DNA from: Oscillospiraceae bacterium
Lineage (GTDB): Bacteria > Bacillota > Clostridia > Oscillospirales > Oscillospiraceae
Direction of reading: 5' to 3'
Assembly (NCBI GenBank): GCA_017542425.1
Contig: JAFXXH010000073.1
Location: 1 to 64,000, forward strand
Length of the DNA stretch: 64,000 bases
Shown here: positions 1 to 8,607 of the stretch, piece after piece
Layout: every line of letters begins with the position of its first letter
Numbering within the stretch: the stretch's first letter is position 1
Position numbers and translations under genes: made by a program
Notes under the pieces: generated by a model
The model's input: only the letters and a program-made list of their open reading frames with translations
Told to the model about the DNA's origin: nothing
The model's database searches: none

Positions 1-930
1 ATGATCACCGGCGCTGCTCAGATGGACGGCGCAATCCTCGTTATCGCCGCTTCCGACGGCCCCATGGCCCAGACCCGCGAGCACCTGCTGCTGGCCCGTC
101 AGGTGAACGTGCCCTCCGTGCTGGTCTTCCTGAACAAGTGCGACCAGGTCGACGACGAGGAGCTGCTTGAGCTGGTCGAGATGGAAGTTCGCGAGCTGCT
201 CGACTTCTACGGCTTCCCTGGCGACGACACCCCCATCATTCGTGGCAGCGCCCTGAACGCCCTGGTCAGCGAGAGCACCGATCCCAACGCCCCCGAGTAC
301 CAGTGCATCAAGGAGCTGATGGACGCGGTTGACACCTGGATCCCCACCCCCGACCGCAAGGCCGACCAGCCCTTCCTGATGCCCATCGAGGACGTGTTCA
401 CCATCTCCGGCCGCGGCACCGTCGTCACCGGCCGTGTGGAGCGCGGCCGCGTGAAGGTCGGCGACAAGGTCGAGATCGTCGGCCTGAAGGACGAGACCAG
501 CGAGACCACCGTCACCGGCACCGAGATGTTCCACAAGACCCTGGAGTACGCTGAGGCCGGCGACAACGTGGGCTGCCTGCTCCGCGGTATCGACAAGAAG
601 AGCGTGGAGCGCGGCCAGGTTCTGGCGGCTCCCAAGTCCATCAAGCCCCTGCGCAAGTTCACCGGCCAGGTCTACGTCCTGAGCAAGGAAGAGGGCGGCC
701 GTCACACCCCGTTCTTCAACAACTATCGTCCCCAGTTCTATTTCCGCACCACCGACGTGACCGGCGTCATCAGCCTGCCCGAGGGCGTCGAGATGTGCAT
801 GCCCGGCGACAACGTGGACATGAACGTGGAGCTGATCACCCCCATCGCCATCGAGAAGGGCCTCCGCTTCGCCATCCGCGCGGGCGGCCGCACCGTCGGC
901 TCCGGCGTCGTCATCGCCACTGAGGAGTAA
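1..930 (+). CDS. tuf: Elongation factor Tu, 3' part (5' end outside window)
   Basis: GTPase that delivers aminoacyl-tRNA to the ribosomal A site. The 309 residues seen begin at an internal methionine of the G domain ([11 protein letters not shown]), so about 90 N-terminal residues, including the P-loop and switch I, lie upstream of the window. Visible motifs are NKCD at residues 45-48 and the RGSAL G5 motif, followed by the two beta-barrel domains, with the typical ending RTVGSGVV. Codon use is strongly biased to C/G-ending codons, as expected for a very highly expressed gene. It is the last gene of its unit, since a hairpin terminator follows. Confidence 0.97.
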   Translation: MITGAAQMDGAILVIAASDGPMAQTREHLLLARQVNVPSVLVFLNKCDQVDDEELLELVEMEVRELLDFYGFPGDDTPIIRGSALNALVSESTDPNAPEYQCIKELMDAVDTWIPTPDRKADQPFLMPIEDVFTISGRGTVVTGRVERGRVKVGDKVEIVGLKDETSETTVTGTEMFHKTLEYAEAGDNVGCLLRGIDKKSVERGQVLAAPKSIKPLRKFTGQVYVLSKEEGGRHTPFFNNYRPQFYFRTTDVTGVISLPEGVEMCMPGDNVDMNVELITPIAIEKGLRFAIRAGGRTVGSGVVIATEE

Positions 931-979
931 TCCAGACCTTTTCCCAGCGCAAAGCGGCTTACGGCCGCTTTGCGCGAAA

Positions 980-1024
980 AAAACAGCGACCCGTGGAGAG
1001 CAATCCATGCGGTCGCTGTTTTGT
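980..1024 (+). terminator. Intrinsic terminator after tuf
   Basis: A 12-bp perfect stem (arms 980-991 and 1011-1022) starts with four A and ends in TTTT on the plus strand. A second, G+C-rich perfect hairpin lies just upstream (arms 947-958 and 964-975) but is followed by A rather than T, so it may only protect the 3' end. Confidence 0.75.
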
Positions 1025-1155
1025 GCGTTTACGGGAGAGCGGAGGAGAGAGAAAACGCACAAACGCTTGACTTTGTGCGTTTTCGATGCGTACACGATTC
1101 GATGCAAATATATTCCGCCCAATGTCCTATTCATGGAAGGAATTGCAGTCCCCCT

Positions 1156-1230
1156 GTAGGGCGCGCCGACCCCGGCGCGCCGGACCCGGTTGTCTCCCTC
1201 CGGCATTTCGGATCAACCGAAATGCCTACA
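1156..1230 (+). repeat. Dispersed palindromic repeat, diverged copy
   Basis: It begins with the GTAGGG core followed by a GC-rich palindrome (GCGCGCCGACCCCGGCGCGCC), like the repeats at 11698, 41678 and 58755. The 3' half differs and contains its own 10-bp hairpin (arms 1202-1211 and 1217-1226). It sits between tuf and the BlaI operon, where I see no coding sequence. Confidence 0.55.
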
Positions 1231-1259
1231 TGACAGGGCAAATCCCATGCTTTCTGAAC

Positions 1260-1313
1260 TTGACAGTTGACATATGTTATCCACTGTGCTATGATGCGAA
1301 TAACAGCTGTTAT
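1260..1313 (+). promoter_or_regulatory. Promoter with two BlaI-like operators
   Basis: TTGACA (1267-1272) and TATGAT (1290-1295) are 17 bp apart. A second TTGACA lies at 1260-1265. Two dyads share the core ACA-NN-TGT: ACATATGT at 1270-1277, overlapping the -35, and a 14-bp perfect palindrome ATAACAGCTGTTAT at 1300-1313, over the expected start of transcription. Their centres are 33 bp apart, about three helical turns. BlaI/MecI-family operators are built on the same ACA/TGT dyad, so autoregulation by the repressor encoded next is likely. Confidence 0.85.
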
Positions 1314-1337
1314 CAAAACGTGCGCGAGGTGATTTTC

Positions 1338-1718
1338 ATGACAAAGCTATCCCTGTCAGACGGCGAATGGAAACTGATGAACCTGTTGTGGGACGAAAGC
1401 CCGCAGACCATCGGCGGCATGGTAGACGCGCTGCGTGCGGATACCGCGTGGACCAAGGCGACGGTCAACATCATGCTCAACCGGCTTGCGGACAAGGGGG
1501 CGGTGCGGATCGACGCCACGGGGCCGCGCAAGCGCTTTTATCCCCTGCTTGCACGGGATGACGCGGTGCGCCAGGAGGCCAGAAACACGCTGTCCCGCAT
1601 TCGGACGGGCGGGCTGGGCTTACTGGTCAGCACCATGGCGCGGGAGTGCGCGCTGAGCGAGGCGGAGATCGACGAACTGTACCGCATCCTGAAAGAGGGG
1701 AGGCGCGAACATGCCTGA
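1338..1718 (+). CDS. blaI: BlaI/MecI/CopY family transcriptional repressor
   Basis: A 126-residue winged-helix repressor. The N-terminal part (LSDGEWKLMNLLWDESPQT) and the recognition-helix region (AWTKATVNIMLNRLADKGAV) match the BlaI/MecI family, with a C-terminal helical dimerisation region. In this family a partner M56 membrane protease triggers cleavage of the repressor and opens the operon. The start is the ATG at 1338, 7 nt after GAGGTG. The gene ends 8 nt inside the downstream M56 gene, so the pair is translationally coupled. No beta-lactamase gene is adjacent, so the regulated target is unknown and the bla symbol only denotes family. Confidence 0.9.
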   Translation: MTKLSLSDGEWKLMNLLWDESPQTIGGMVDALRADTAWTKATVNIMLNRLADKGAVRIDATGPRKRFYPLLARDDAVRQEARNTLSRIRTGGLGLLVSTMARECALSEAEIDELYRILKEGRREHA

Positions 1719-4395
1719 TCTGACCTGGGTGCTGTCCTCCGCCGTGCTGATCCTGGCAGTGATCGCCCTCCGTGCGGCCTTCGGGCGGCGGATGCGGCCG
1801 GGGCTGCGCTGCGCGCTTTGGGCTTTGGTGCTGCTGCGGCTTCTGGTGCCGGTGCAGCTGTTCCCCGCGCCCTGGGGCGTTTCGGCGAAGCTGCCGGAGC
1901 GTGTGGCGGAGCAGGAGGTCTATCTCCTGCCGGTGGAGCGGGCGGAGCATCCGGCCTCCGCCGTCGTTTCCAGTGGCCCGGCGGGTGTGGCTCTGCTGGA
2001 GGACCTGCTGGACGAGCGCACGCAGCTGACCGAGCGGAACGATGAGACCTGGACCTTCACGCGCTACGCGGAAAAGCGAAGTGTGGCGGAGATCCTGCAA
2101 ATTGTCTGGCTGGTCGGCGTCGGCGTGACCGCCGCCGTGTTTGTGGGAACCAATCTGCGCTTTGCCGTCCGGCTGCGCAGACGCCGCAGGCCGCTGGCTG
2201 TGGATTGCCCGCTGCGGGTGTACGCGGTCGAGGGCCTTGCATCCTCCTGTCTGTTTGGAACTGCGATCTATGTCGCTGCGGAAACGGCGCAGAATGAAAG
2301 GCGTCTGCGCCATGTGCTTGCCCACGAGCTGAGCCACCGCCGCCACGGCGACCAGGTTTGGACGCTGCTGCGCTGTGTGGCGCTGGCGCTCCATTGGTAT
2401 CATCCGCTGGTCTGGTGGGCGGCGGCGCTGTCCCGGCAGGACAGCGAACTGTGGGCCGACACGGGCGCGCTCAGACAGTTGGGCGAGGCCGAGCGGGAAC
2501 CCTACGGTGCGACGCTGATCGCGCTATCGACAGGCCGCAGCGCAAAGTCTGCGCTGCTCTGCACGGCCACCGCCATGACCAACGGCAAGCGTTCCCTCAA
2601 AGAGCGCGTGACGATGATCGCCCAGCGCCCGCGCATGACCGCCGCCGTCGTGGCCGCGGTCACGCTGCTGGCCGCGCTGGCGGCGGGCTGCGCGTTCGCG
2701 GGGACGGAAGCGAAACCGGAGGCGGACACTGAGATGAACCATGATGCGGAGCCTGTGCAAACGTCCGGCGACGACCTCCACCCAACGGAACAGTATGATT
2801 TGGACTTGGAAGCGTCTGATGCGGCGTTGCCGCGCTATCAATATCATGGGGAAGACCCCTATCTCCCGGCGGTGTGCGCGTGGCTCGTCGGGGAATGGGA
2901 ACAGCAGGGGGCTTTCTGGCAGACGGCCGTCACGATCCCCAGTCCGCTGATCGTCGAGGTGGACGACACTGACCCACAGGACATCCGCATTTGGGGCAAT
3001 TTCTGGTGCTACAGCTACCAGCCGCGTGAGACAACGCTCTTTTGCGTCAGCGGGGGCGAGCGCCCGGGACTGCTGCACCTGAGAACCGCAGACCAAGGCT
3101 ATGAGGTATATGACGCGGCGTTTGTGCGGGACGGCACAAACTACGGACCGGATCTGCTGCGCATCTTTGGAGAAGCCCGCGTGCTGAAGCTGAACGAACT
3201 CGACGCCGACGCGGTGCGGGGACAGTTCATCGCTGACTACGTCCTCGGGAACGGGCTGCCCTTCACGCAGTATCAGGACTACGGCTGGGACCCGGTGCCG
3301 ATCCCCGGCGCCCCGGAGACGCCGGAATCGGCGCAGTTTGTCCGGTTTCAGGACCCCGCAGGATGGAGCATCGACTACGATCTGCGCGAATTTTCGCTGA
3401 ACCAATACAGTCATCTGCAACCGGGCCTGTCCGGCGTGGGCGACCTGCAGGGGATCAGCATCCTTTTTGAACTGCATCCCGACACCGGTGAAGCCGAGGT
3501 CCTGTCCGAGCTGGCGGCACAGATGGAACAGCCGGAGCAAACGGCGGCCTTCCTCGGCGCGGAGCAAACGCCCGCCACGCTGCTGCGGGACGGCGCGACG
3601 CGCCGGGAGGTCATCAAAGATACCTATGTACTGTCGCTTCCGGACGGCGGATGTCTCACCGTGACCGTGCGCAATACCTATTACAATATTCCCGGGGACC
3701 AGGTCGTACCCGGCGCGGATGCGGTGCTGGAAAAGACTCTGGCAAGCTTTCGGCTGACGGAGCCGGCTGCGGCGGAATCCCAGTCCGGGAACGGCGCAGC
3801 GCTGACGGAGGAAGCGCTGGAAGGCTGGCGCGAGGCGCTGTCGACGTTTCAGATGGAAGACACGGGTGCGGTCACTAGCACCCCGGTCAGCTGCTTCTTC
3901 ACTTCCACCTACGCCGACCCCCGCGACCTGGATCTGGCGCGATTCCTGGCCTACTGTTTCCCGCTGGAGGAGCCGGTGGAGGAGGAAGCGGAGTTTGAAT
4001 CGGTCGTCAGTGGAAGTTTTTGGGAGGAGCTTGTCAACAGCGAGGACGGCAGCACACGGAAAAGGACCCTGTCCGACATGCCCGTGCCGGTCCACCGCTA
4101 CCGCGTCTCCCGCATCAATGAGCTGCTGTCACAGTACGCGGGCATCACAGTGGACGACCTGAGCACCGACTGGCGGCACGACGGGCGGACGATCTATGTT
4201 CCGGAATATGACGCGTTTTACAACTTCACCAGCGACTTCGGTCCCGGCGTTTTCGAGCCGCGCTCCGGGGAGCGCAGCGGCGACATCGTGACGCTGCGCG
4301 GCGACCACACCGTACTCAAACTGCGCGTGACGGACGGCGGGTATCACATTCTGTCCCATCTGCCCATCGGCGCGGAATCCACGGAAGACGGGTAA
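1711..4395 (+). CDS. blaR1: M56 family (BlaR1/MecR1-like) membrane metalloprotease with large extracytoplasmic domain
   Basis: An 894-residue antirepressor-type protease. Predicted membrane segments lie near residues 5-23, 32-51, 128-149 and 309-330. The zinc motif HELSH is at 205-209, in a cytoplasmic loop as in BlaR1. The region after residue 330 (about 560 residues) should face outside. It is far longer than the penicillin-sensor domain of BlaR1, and I see no convincing SxxK...KTG active-site set in it, so the ligand is probably not a beta-lactam. The last membrane segment ends in LAAGC, resembling a lipobox, but follows internal membrane segments. It overlaps blaI by 8 nt and the pair is closed by a terminator. 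Confidence 0.85.
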   Translation: MPDLTWVLSSAVLILAVIALRAAFGRRMRPGLRCALWALVLLRLLVPVQLFPAPWGVSAKLPERVAEQEVYLLPVERAEHPASAVVSSGPAGVALLEDLLDERTQLTERNDETWTFTRYAEKRSVAEILQIVWLVGVGVTAAVFVGTNLRFAVRLRRRRRPLAVDCPLRVYAVEGLASSCLFGTAIYVAAETAQNERRLRHVLAHELSHRRHGDQVWTLLRCVALALHWYHPLVWWAAALSRQDSELWADTGALRQLGEAEREPYGATLIALSTGRSAKSALLCTATAMTNGKRSLKERVTMIAQRPRMTAAVVAAVTLLAALAAGCAFAGTEAKPEADTEMNHDAEPVQTSGDDLHPTEQYDLDLEASDAALPRYQYHGEDPYLPAVCAWLVGEWEQQGAFWQTAVTIPSPLIVEVDDTDPQDIRIWGNFWCYSYQPRETTLFCVSGGERPGLLHLRTADQGYEVYDAAFVRDGTNYGPDLLRIFGEARVLKLNELDADAVRGQFIADYVLGNGLPFTQYQDYGWDPVPIPGAPETPESAQFVRFQDPAGWSIDYDLREFSLNQYSHLQPGLSGVGDLQGISILFELHPDTGEAEVLSELAAQMEQPEQTAAFLGAEQTPATLLRDGATRREVIKDTYVLSLPDGGCLTVTVRNTYYNIPGDQVVPGADAVLEKTLASFRLTEPAAAESQSGNGAALTEEALEGWREALSTFQMEDTGAVTSTPVSCFFTSTYADPRDLDLARFLAYCFPLEEPVEEEAEFESVVSGSFWEELVNSEDGSTRKRTLSDMPVPVHRYRVSRINELLSQYAGITVDDLSTDWRHDGRTIYVPEYDAFYNFTSDFGPGVFEPRSGERSGDIVTLRGDHTVLKLRVTDGGYHILSHLPIGAESTEDG

Positions 4396-4426
4396 TCCGA
4401 AAGCCAGGTCACATGGGCCCCAATGC

Positions 4427-4458
4427 AACGGGCGAGGCCAAAGCGGCCTCGCCCGTTT
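4427..4458 (+). terminator. Intrinsic terminator after the M56 gene
   Basis: A 13-bp GC-rich stem (arms 4427-4439 and 4445-4457) with a 5-nt loop and a short T run. It lies between convergent genes. Two further dyads (GTTATGGGT/ACCCATAAC at 4480-4508, and the 12-bp palindrome GATACCGGTATC near 4550) may end the opposing minus-strand unit. Confidence 0.7.
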
Positions 4459-4568
4459 GAATGTTCGATATGTCCCGCTCGTTATGGGTATCACCGGAGA
4501 CCCATAACCGGAAAGGATTGAAGATCCGGTTTTGGCGTGGTATGATACCGGTATCAGCCGGTCAGCGG

Positions 4569-5474
4569 TCACTCCATCCCGCAGCGCAGCCGATACCCGG
4601 ATGTGCAGGATATGGCGAGCGCGTACTCTCCCCTGGCCAGGCGCAGGGGGATGTCTTTCCGGTGGAGCACCGTCTCCGTCGCCTGATACACCGTGTCCCC
4701 GGCCTCGTCCAGGATGGAGAAGGTGAGGGGTTCGGCGGCCTCGATGTCCAGGTTCAGATAGTACCAATCGGGATACCGCACCTGGAAGTCTGCCCAACTC
4801 TCGTTTTGGACGGCTTCCGTCACCGATTCCGCCGCCGTCACGGTCACAAAATGCGGCCGCAGTCCGGTCAGCGTCAGACTTCCGGCAGACCCCAGAAAAA
4901 CCACTGCCAGAAACACGGCGATGGACGGGATGCCACTCTGTCGCCGCTGATCGACATCCGACCTGCGCATCAGAAAGCCGCCCCACAGCAGAAACACGGC
5001 TTCGAACGCCGAGACCAGCAACTGCACCAGCGTGGGCAGATTCGGCATCCGCACCATCCGCACGGCACAAAACAGCGCAAACGCGGCGACGACCGCCCCG
5101 ATGATGAGCGCCACCCGCGCCCAGCGCCGGTGCATCTCCCGCAGGGATTCCCGGTCCGTGAAGATCTCATAGGCCGCCTCCGGCAGCGCCGGGTCGTAGA
5201 GCTTGCGGAAAAAGTGCCAGCCGTTGAAGGTGGAGCTGACGTACTCCCAGCCCTGTTCCCGGAAGGTTTCGATGTAGCGCCCCATCTCGGAGACCTTCCG
5301 AAAGTCCATCTGATAGCGGTAACGCACGTCCGGGTTCTTCACGAATTTGCTGGAAAAACAGCCTCCTTTGGTCAGTTGCCAGCCCTGTTCCGAGGCTTTG
5401 TTCAGGTCCTCGATCTCTTTCCGGTAGTCCCAGGCGGCGTAGGCCTTCCAGGACCGCTTTGTCTGTCGTGCCAT
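4569..5474 (-). CDS. DUF2812 domain-containing membrane protein
   Basis: A 301-residue protein of unknown biochemical function. The first ~110 residues (WKAYAAWDYRKEIEDLNKASEQGWQL ... GWEYVSSTFNGWHFFRK) form the DUF2812 domain. At least two hydrophobic stretches follow, around ALIIGAVVAAFALFCAV and IAVFLAVVFLGSAGSLTL, and the C-terminal part looks extracytoplasmic. DUF2812 genes are very often paired with PadR regulators in Bacillota. Here the PadR gene ends 5 nt upstream, so the two form one operon. Confidence 0.8.
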   Translation of the reverse strand: MARQTKRSWKAYAAWDYRKEIEDLNKASEQGWQLTKGGCFSSKFVKNPDVRYRYQMDFRKVSEMGRYIETFREQGWEYVSSTFNGWHFFRKLYDPALPEAAYEIFTDRESLREMHRRWARVALIIGAVVAAFALFCAVRMVRMPNLPTLVQLLVSAFEAVFLLWGGFLMRRSDVDQRRQSGIPSIAVFLAVVFLGSAGSLTLTGLRPHFVTVTAAESVTEAVQNESWADFQVRYPDWYYLNLDIEAAEPLTFSILDEAGDTVYQATETVLHRKDIPLRLARGEYALAISCTSGYRLRCGME

Positions 5475-5479
5475 CTTTG

Positions 5480-5791
5480 TTATACCCCCTCCGCGTGTTG
5501 CAGCATCCGCCGCAGCCGGGCGATCTCCGCGTCCAGGGCCGCCCGCCCGCTGTCCGTCAGTTGGTACAGCCGGCGGCGCGGCAGCCCGGTCTCCGTGGAC
5601 ATGATCTCCCGGATCCAGCCCTTTTTCATCATGTTCCCCGTGGCCCCGTACATGGTGCCGGAGCCGATGACGACTTCTCCGTTGGACAGGGACTCTGCCA
5701 TCTGCATGATACCGTATCCGTGATTTGCGCCCTTGGCCAGACAGAGCAGGATGTAGTAGTAGCTCTCCGACAGGGGCTCGCTTTTCTTCAT
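5480..5791 (-). CDS. PadR family transcriptional regulator
   Basis: A 103-residue winged-helix regulator. The family core is clear: SYYYILLCLAKGANHGYGIM, the wing IGSGTMYGATGNMMKKGWI, and RRRLYQLTDSGRAALDAEI. It probably represses its own operon with the DUF2812 gene. The chosen start is the ATG at 5791, which lies 8 nt after GGGAGG; an in-frame GTG at 5800 would overlap that site and is less likely. PadR-DUF2812 pairs often respond to envelope stress or toxic compounds in related bacteria; the inducer here cannot be read from sequence. Confidence 0.88.
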   Translation of the reverse strand: MKKSEPLSESYYYILLCLAKGANHGYGIMQMAESLSNGEVVIGSGTMYGATGNMMKKGWIREIMSTETGLPRRRLYQLTDSGRAALDAEIARLRRMLQHAEGV

Positions 5792-5806
5792 GTGTGACAC
5801 CTCCCG

Positions 5807-5855
5807 ATATGTCGCCTTACGACTGTATCATAGCACGACATATATCGGCTGTCAA
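5807..5855 (-). promoter_or_regulatory. padR promoter with inverted repeat operator
   Basis: On the minus strand TTGACA (5850-5855) and TATGAT (5827-5832) are exactly 17 bp apart. The 8-bp arms ATATGTCG (5807-5814) and CGACATAT (5836-5843) form a perfect inverted repeat flanking the -10. They contain the ATGT/ACAT half sites typical of PadR operators, which supports autorepression. Confidence 0.8.
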
Positions 5856-5880
5856 TACATGATATGGGTTTTTCTGTCTT

Positions 5881-6360
5881 TTATTGCTTGATCCCTACCA
5901 TGAACCCGTCCAACGCGGTGGAATGCACGTCCCCGCCCACCACCGTGCCGTCCTTGACGTAGAGCACGGCCAGCACCTCGTCGCCGGCATATTCGGCGTT
6001 GGTGACCCGGTAGCTGTACATCTCCAGTTCCATGCCGCAGTAGCGGCTCAGGTCGAAGCCCTGGGACTTCTGCAGCTCGTTGTACTCTTCAAAGACGCTG
6101 GTGAAGGTCCGGGGGATCAGCACCGTGCTGTGGCTATCGGCGGGCAGCTCCACCTCCCAGCCCAGGGCGGCCAGGTAGTCGGCCCCGCCGCGCTCGTTGC
6201 GGACGGCGGCGGGGGCGCGGGTGCCCTCCTCCAGGGCGTGGAGGGCGGCGGCCTTCTGCTGGGCCCCGATCAGCATCACCACCCCCACGATCAGCAGGGC
6301 GGCCAGTACCACCGCCAGGGCGATCTTTTTTCGGTCAAATTTGAACGTGTAGATCAACAT
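5881..6360 (-). CDS. DUF4830-like membrane-anchored protein
   Basis: A 159-residue protein with a short cytoplasmic N-terminus, one membrane segment at about residues 13-32 (IALAVVLAALLIVGVVMLIGA), and an extracytoplasmic domain of about 125 residues. The domain (YLAALGWEVE ... FEEYNELQKSQGFDLSRYCG ... VLYVKDGTVVGGDVHS) fits the DUF4830 family of clostridia, whose role is unknown. It lies upstream of, and on the same strand as, the padR operon, but the padR promoter sits between them. The family name is from memory and not checked. Confidence 0.7.
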   Translation of the reverse strand: MLIYTFKFDRKKIALAVVLAALLIVGVVMLIGAQQKAAALHALEEGTRAPAAVRNERGGADYLAALGWEVELPADSHSTVLIPRTFTSVFEEYNELQKSQGFDLSRYCGMELEMYSYRVTNAEYAGDEVLAVLYVKDGTVVGGDVHSTALDGFMVGIKQ

Positions 6361-6434
6361 ATCGCATCAACTCCCTCGTCCCATGCTTATGCGCCGGGGG
6401 AGGGGAACATACCCACGGACGAAAAGGAGGCAGC

Positions 6435-7163
6435 ATGGGACAAACGCGACTGGACAAACGCATCTGCGACAGCGGCCGCTGGACCCGCAGCGAGGCCCGG
6501 GCGCTCATTCGCGCCGGGCGGGTGCTGGTGGACGGGACAGTGGCCCGCTCCCCGGAGGAAAAGTACCCGGACGCAGCGTCTATCACCGTGGACGGCGCGC
6601 CCCTGGACTGCCGCCGGACCCGCTACCTGATGCTCCACAAGCCCGCCGGGCTGCTCTCCGCCACGGAGGACCGGGATCAGCCCACGGTGCTGGACCTGCT
6701 GAGTCCGGAGCTGCGGCGGCTGGGCCTCTTTCCGGTGGGACGGCTGGACAAGGACACCACCGGTCTGCTGCTGCTGACCAACGACGGGGACTTCGCCCAC
6801 CGGGTCACCGCCCCCAAGAGCCGGGTGCCCAAGCGCTATCTGGCGGTGGTGGACGGGGCGCTGGACGAGAGCGACGCAGCGGCGCTGGAGGCCGGGATCA
6901 CCCTGGGGGACGGGACGCAATGCTTGAGCGCGCATCTGGAGCGGACGGAGCGGGCGGACACGGGCTATGTCACGGTCTATGAGGGCCGCTACCACCAAGT
7001 CAAGCGGATGCTGGCGGCCCTGGGTAAGCCGGTGCTGCGCCTGCACCGGGCGCGCATCGGCGCGCTGGCCCTGGACCCGGCCCTGGCCCCGGGCCAGTAC
7101 CGGGAACTGACGGAGGCCGAGCGGGCTGCGCTGTTCCGGCAGACAGAAAATGGGTCAAAATGA
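6435..7163 (+). CDS. RsuA/RluB family rRNA pseudouridine synthase
   Basis: A 242-residue enzyme that isomerises uridine to pseudouridine in rRNA. An N-terminal S4 RNA-binding domain (residues 1-60, RLDKRICDSGRWTRSEARALIRAGRVLVDG) is followed by the catalytic domain with motif GRLDKDTTGLLLLTNDG (catalytic Asp105) and the C-terminal YHQVKRMLAALG motif of the RsuA/RluB/RluE/RluF branch. Length favours a 16S RsuA-like or 23S RluB-like enzyme; the target uridine cannot be decided from sequence. A strong AAGGAGG site lies 6 nt upstream of the ATG. It is closed by its own terminator and appears monocistronic. Confidence 0.92.
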   Translation: MGQTRLDKRICDSGRWTRSEARALIRAGRVLVDGTVARSPEEKYPDAASITVDGAPLDCRRTRYLMLHKPAGLLSATEDRDQPTVLDLLSPELRRLGLFPVGRLDKDTTGLLLLTNDGDFAHRVTAPKSRVPKRYLAVVDGALDESDAAALEAGITLGDGTQCLSAHLERTERADTGYVTVYEGRYHQVKRMLAALGKPVLRLHRARIGALALDPALAPGQYRELTEAERAALFRQTENGSK

Positions 7164-7195
7164 CGGGAGTTCCCCAAGGGGATTCCCGTCATTTT
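7157..7195 (+). terminator. Intrinsic terminator after the pseudouridine synthase
   Basis: A 12-bp perfect stem (arms 7157-7168 and 7184-7195) with an inner CCCC/GGGG extension, ending in ATTTT. The 5' arm overlaps the last codons of the gene. Confidence 0.8.
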
Positions 7196-7313
7196 CCAGT
7201 ATTTCATGGGGTCATTTTTAGCGCATCCAGCGAAAAAGCCAAATTGCCTTTGTGCGATTCATAGACAATTAACAGAGTAAATAGAAAATTCGATTTTATT
7301 TTCGGATTTTCTA

Positions 7314-7342
7314 TTGAAAATTGCCCAGAAATCATGTATTAT
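7314..7342 (+). promoter_or_regulatory. Promoter of the CdaR-like regulator/ftsEX unit
   Basis: TTGAAA (7314-7319) and TATTAT (7337-7342) are 17 bp apart in a clearly AT-rich island, about 130 bp before the start codon. It is the only good sigma-A type promoter I see before ftsE. Confidence 0.7.
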
Positions 7343-7471
7343 GTCAATTGTATAAGATGACTGAATCTGCCCTGCCCCAGCGGGGGCGATCCGGCGGCGC
7401 GCCGGGGAACCGGGGCGGGGGAGACCGGACGCGCACCGGATGATGCAAAAATGATGAAGGAGGATCATAGC

Positions 7472-8566
7472 ATGTCCAGTAGAATCTTTCAGAGTGTGAT
7501 GATTCAGATGAAGGACGCCACGGACCGGGTTCTGGGCGTGGTGGACCGGGACGGCTTTGTGGTGGCTTGCAGCGAACTGAGCCTGATCGGCTCCTACCTG
7601 GACGGGGTCCAGGGCCTGACGGGGGAGGTCAGCGACCAGATCGTCACCACGGCGGAGCGGACCTACAAGCTGTTGGGCGGGCCGGACGGGAAGTTCGACT
7701 ACGCGGTGTTCGTCAGCGGGCACGACGCCCTGGCGCGCACCATCTGCATCTTCGCCGGCGTCGCCATGAGCGAGGCGAAGGCCAGCTATGAGGAAAAGCA
7801 CGACCGGAGCACGTTCATCAAGAACATCATCTCCGACAACATCCTGCCGGGGGACGTGTACGTCCGGGCCAAGGAGCTGCACTTCTCCGCCGACGTGCCG
7901 CGGGTGGTCTTCCTGATCCGCCAGGCGGACAACACGGACGTGAGCGCCATTGAGGTGCTGCAAAGCCTCTTCCCCGACCGCCAGAAAGACTTCGTCCTCA
8001 GCATCTCCGAGACCGACCTGGTGCTCATCAAAGAGATGCCCCAGGACTTTGAAAACGAAGAGCTGCTGGCCCTGGCCGCCCAGATTGAGCAGGCCATGCA
8101 GCGGGAGCTGGGCATTCGCACCGTCATCGGCATCGGCACCCCCGCCCGCCATCTGCGGGAACTGGCCAACCGCTACAAGGAGGCCCAGGTGGCCATCGAG
8201 GTGGGCAAGGTCTTCGACGACAACAAGACCATCATCCACTACGAAAATCTCGGCCTTGGCCGCATCATCTATCAGCTTCCCACCACCCTCTGCGAAATGT
8301 TCCTCAGCGAAGTCTTCAAGAAGAACCCCATCGAGTCTCTGGACCAGGAGACCCTGTTCACCATCAACAAGTTCTTTGAGAACAACCTGAACGTCTCGGA
8401 GACCAGCCGCAAACTCTTTGTCCACCGCAACACGCTGGTCTACCGTCTGGAAAAGATCAAGAAGCTCACCGGCCTGGATCTGCGGGAGTTCGACCATGCC
8501 ATCATCTTCAAGGTGGCCCTGATGGTCAAGAAATATCTGAACAGCCAGAACCGCAGCAGCTTCTGA
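7472..8566 (+). CDS. CdaR/PucR-like helix-turn-helix transcriptional regulator
   Basis: A 364-residue regulator. The N-terminal ~130 residues resemble the sugar-diacid recognition domain of CdaR proteins (ATDRVLGVVDRDGFVVACSE ... TYKLLGG). The middle is a degenerate GGDEF-like fold. The C-terminus carries the PucR-type helix-turn-helix (NLNVSETSRKLFVHRNTLVYRLEKIKKLTGLDLR). Start: ATG at 7472, 8 nt after AAGGAGG; an ATG at 7451 lies upstream of that site. It directly precedes ftsE (41-nt gap). The inducer is unknown, and a control role over ftsEX is inference from position only. Confidence 0.85.
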   Translation: MSSRIFQSVMIQMKDATDRVLGVVDRDGFVVACSELSLIGSYLDGVQGLTGEVSDQIVTTAERTYKLLGGPDGKFDYAVFVSGHDALARTICIFAGVAMSEAKASYEEKHDRSTFIKNIISDNILPGDVYVRAKELHFSADVPRVVFLIRQADNTDVSAIEVLQSLFPDRQKDFVLSISETDLVLIKEMPQDFENEELLALAAQIEQAMQRELGIRTVIGIGTPARHLRELANRYKEAQVAIEVGKVFDDNKTIIHYENLGLGRIIYQLPTTLCEMFLSEVFKKNPIESLDQETLFTINKFFENNLNVSETSRKLFVHRNTLVYRLEKIKKLTGLDLREFDHAIIFKVALMVKKYLNSQNRSSF

Positions 8567-8607
8567 CGCTTGTCCCGGGCACACAAGAAGGAGAGTATAG
8601 ATAGCTT

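Noticed and set aside
947-984. First hairpin after tuf as the terminator
   Set aside because: The stem is strong but is followed by an A run instead of T on the plus strand. The second hairpin (980-1022) has the proper TTTT end.
1338-4395. The BlaI/M56 pair as a beta-lactam resistance operon
   Set aside because: No beta-lactamase or alternative PBP gene is adjacent, and the external domain lacks recognisable penicillin-binding motifs.
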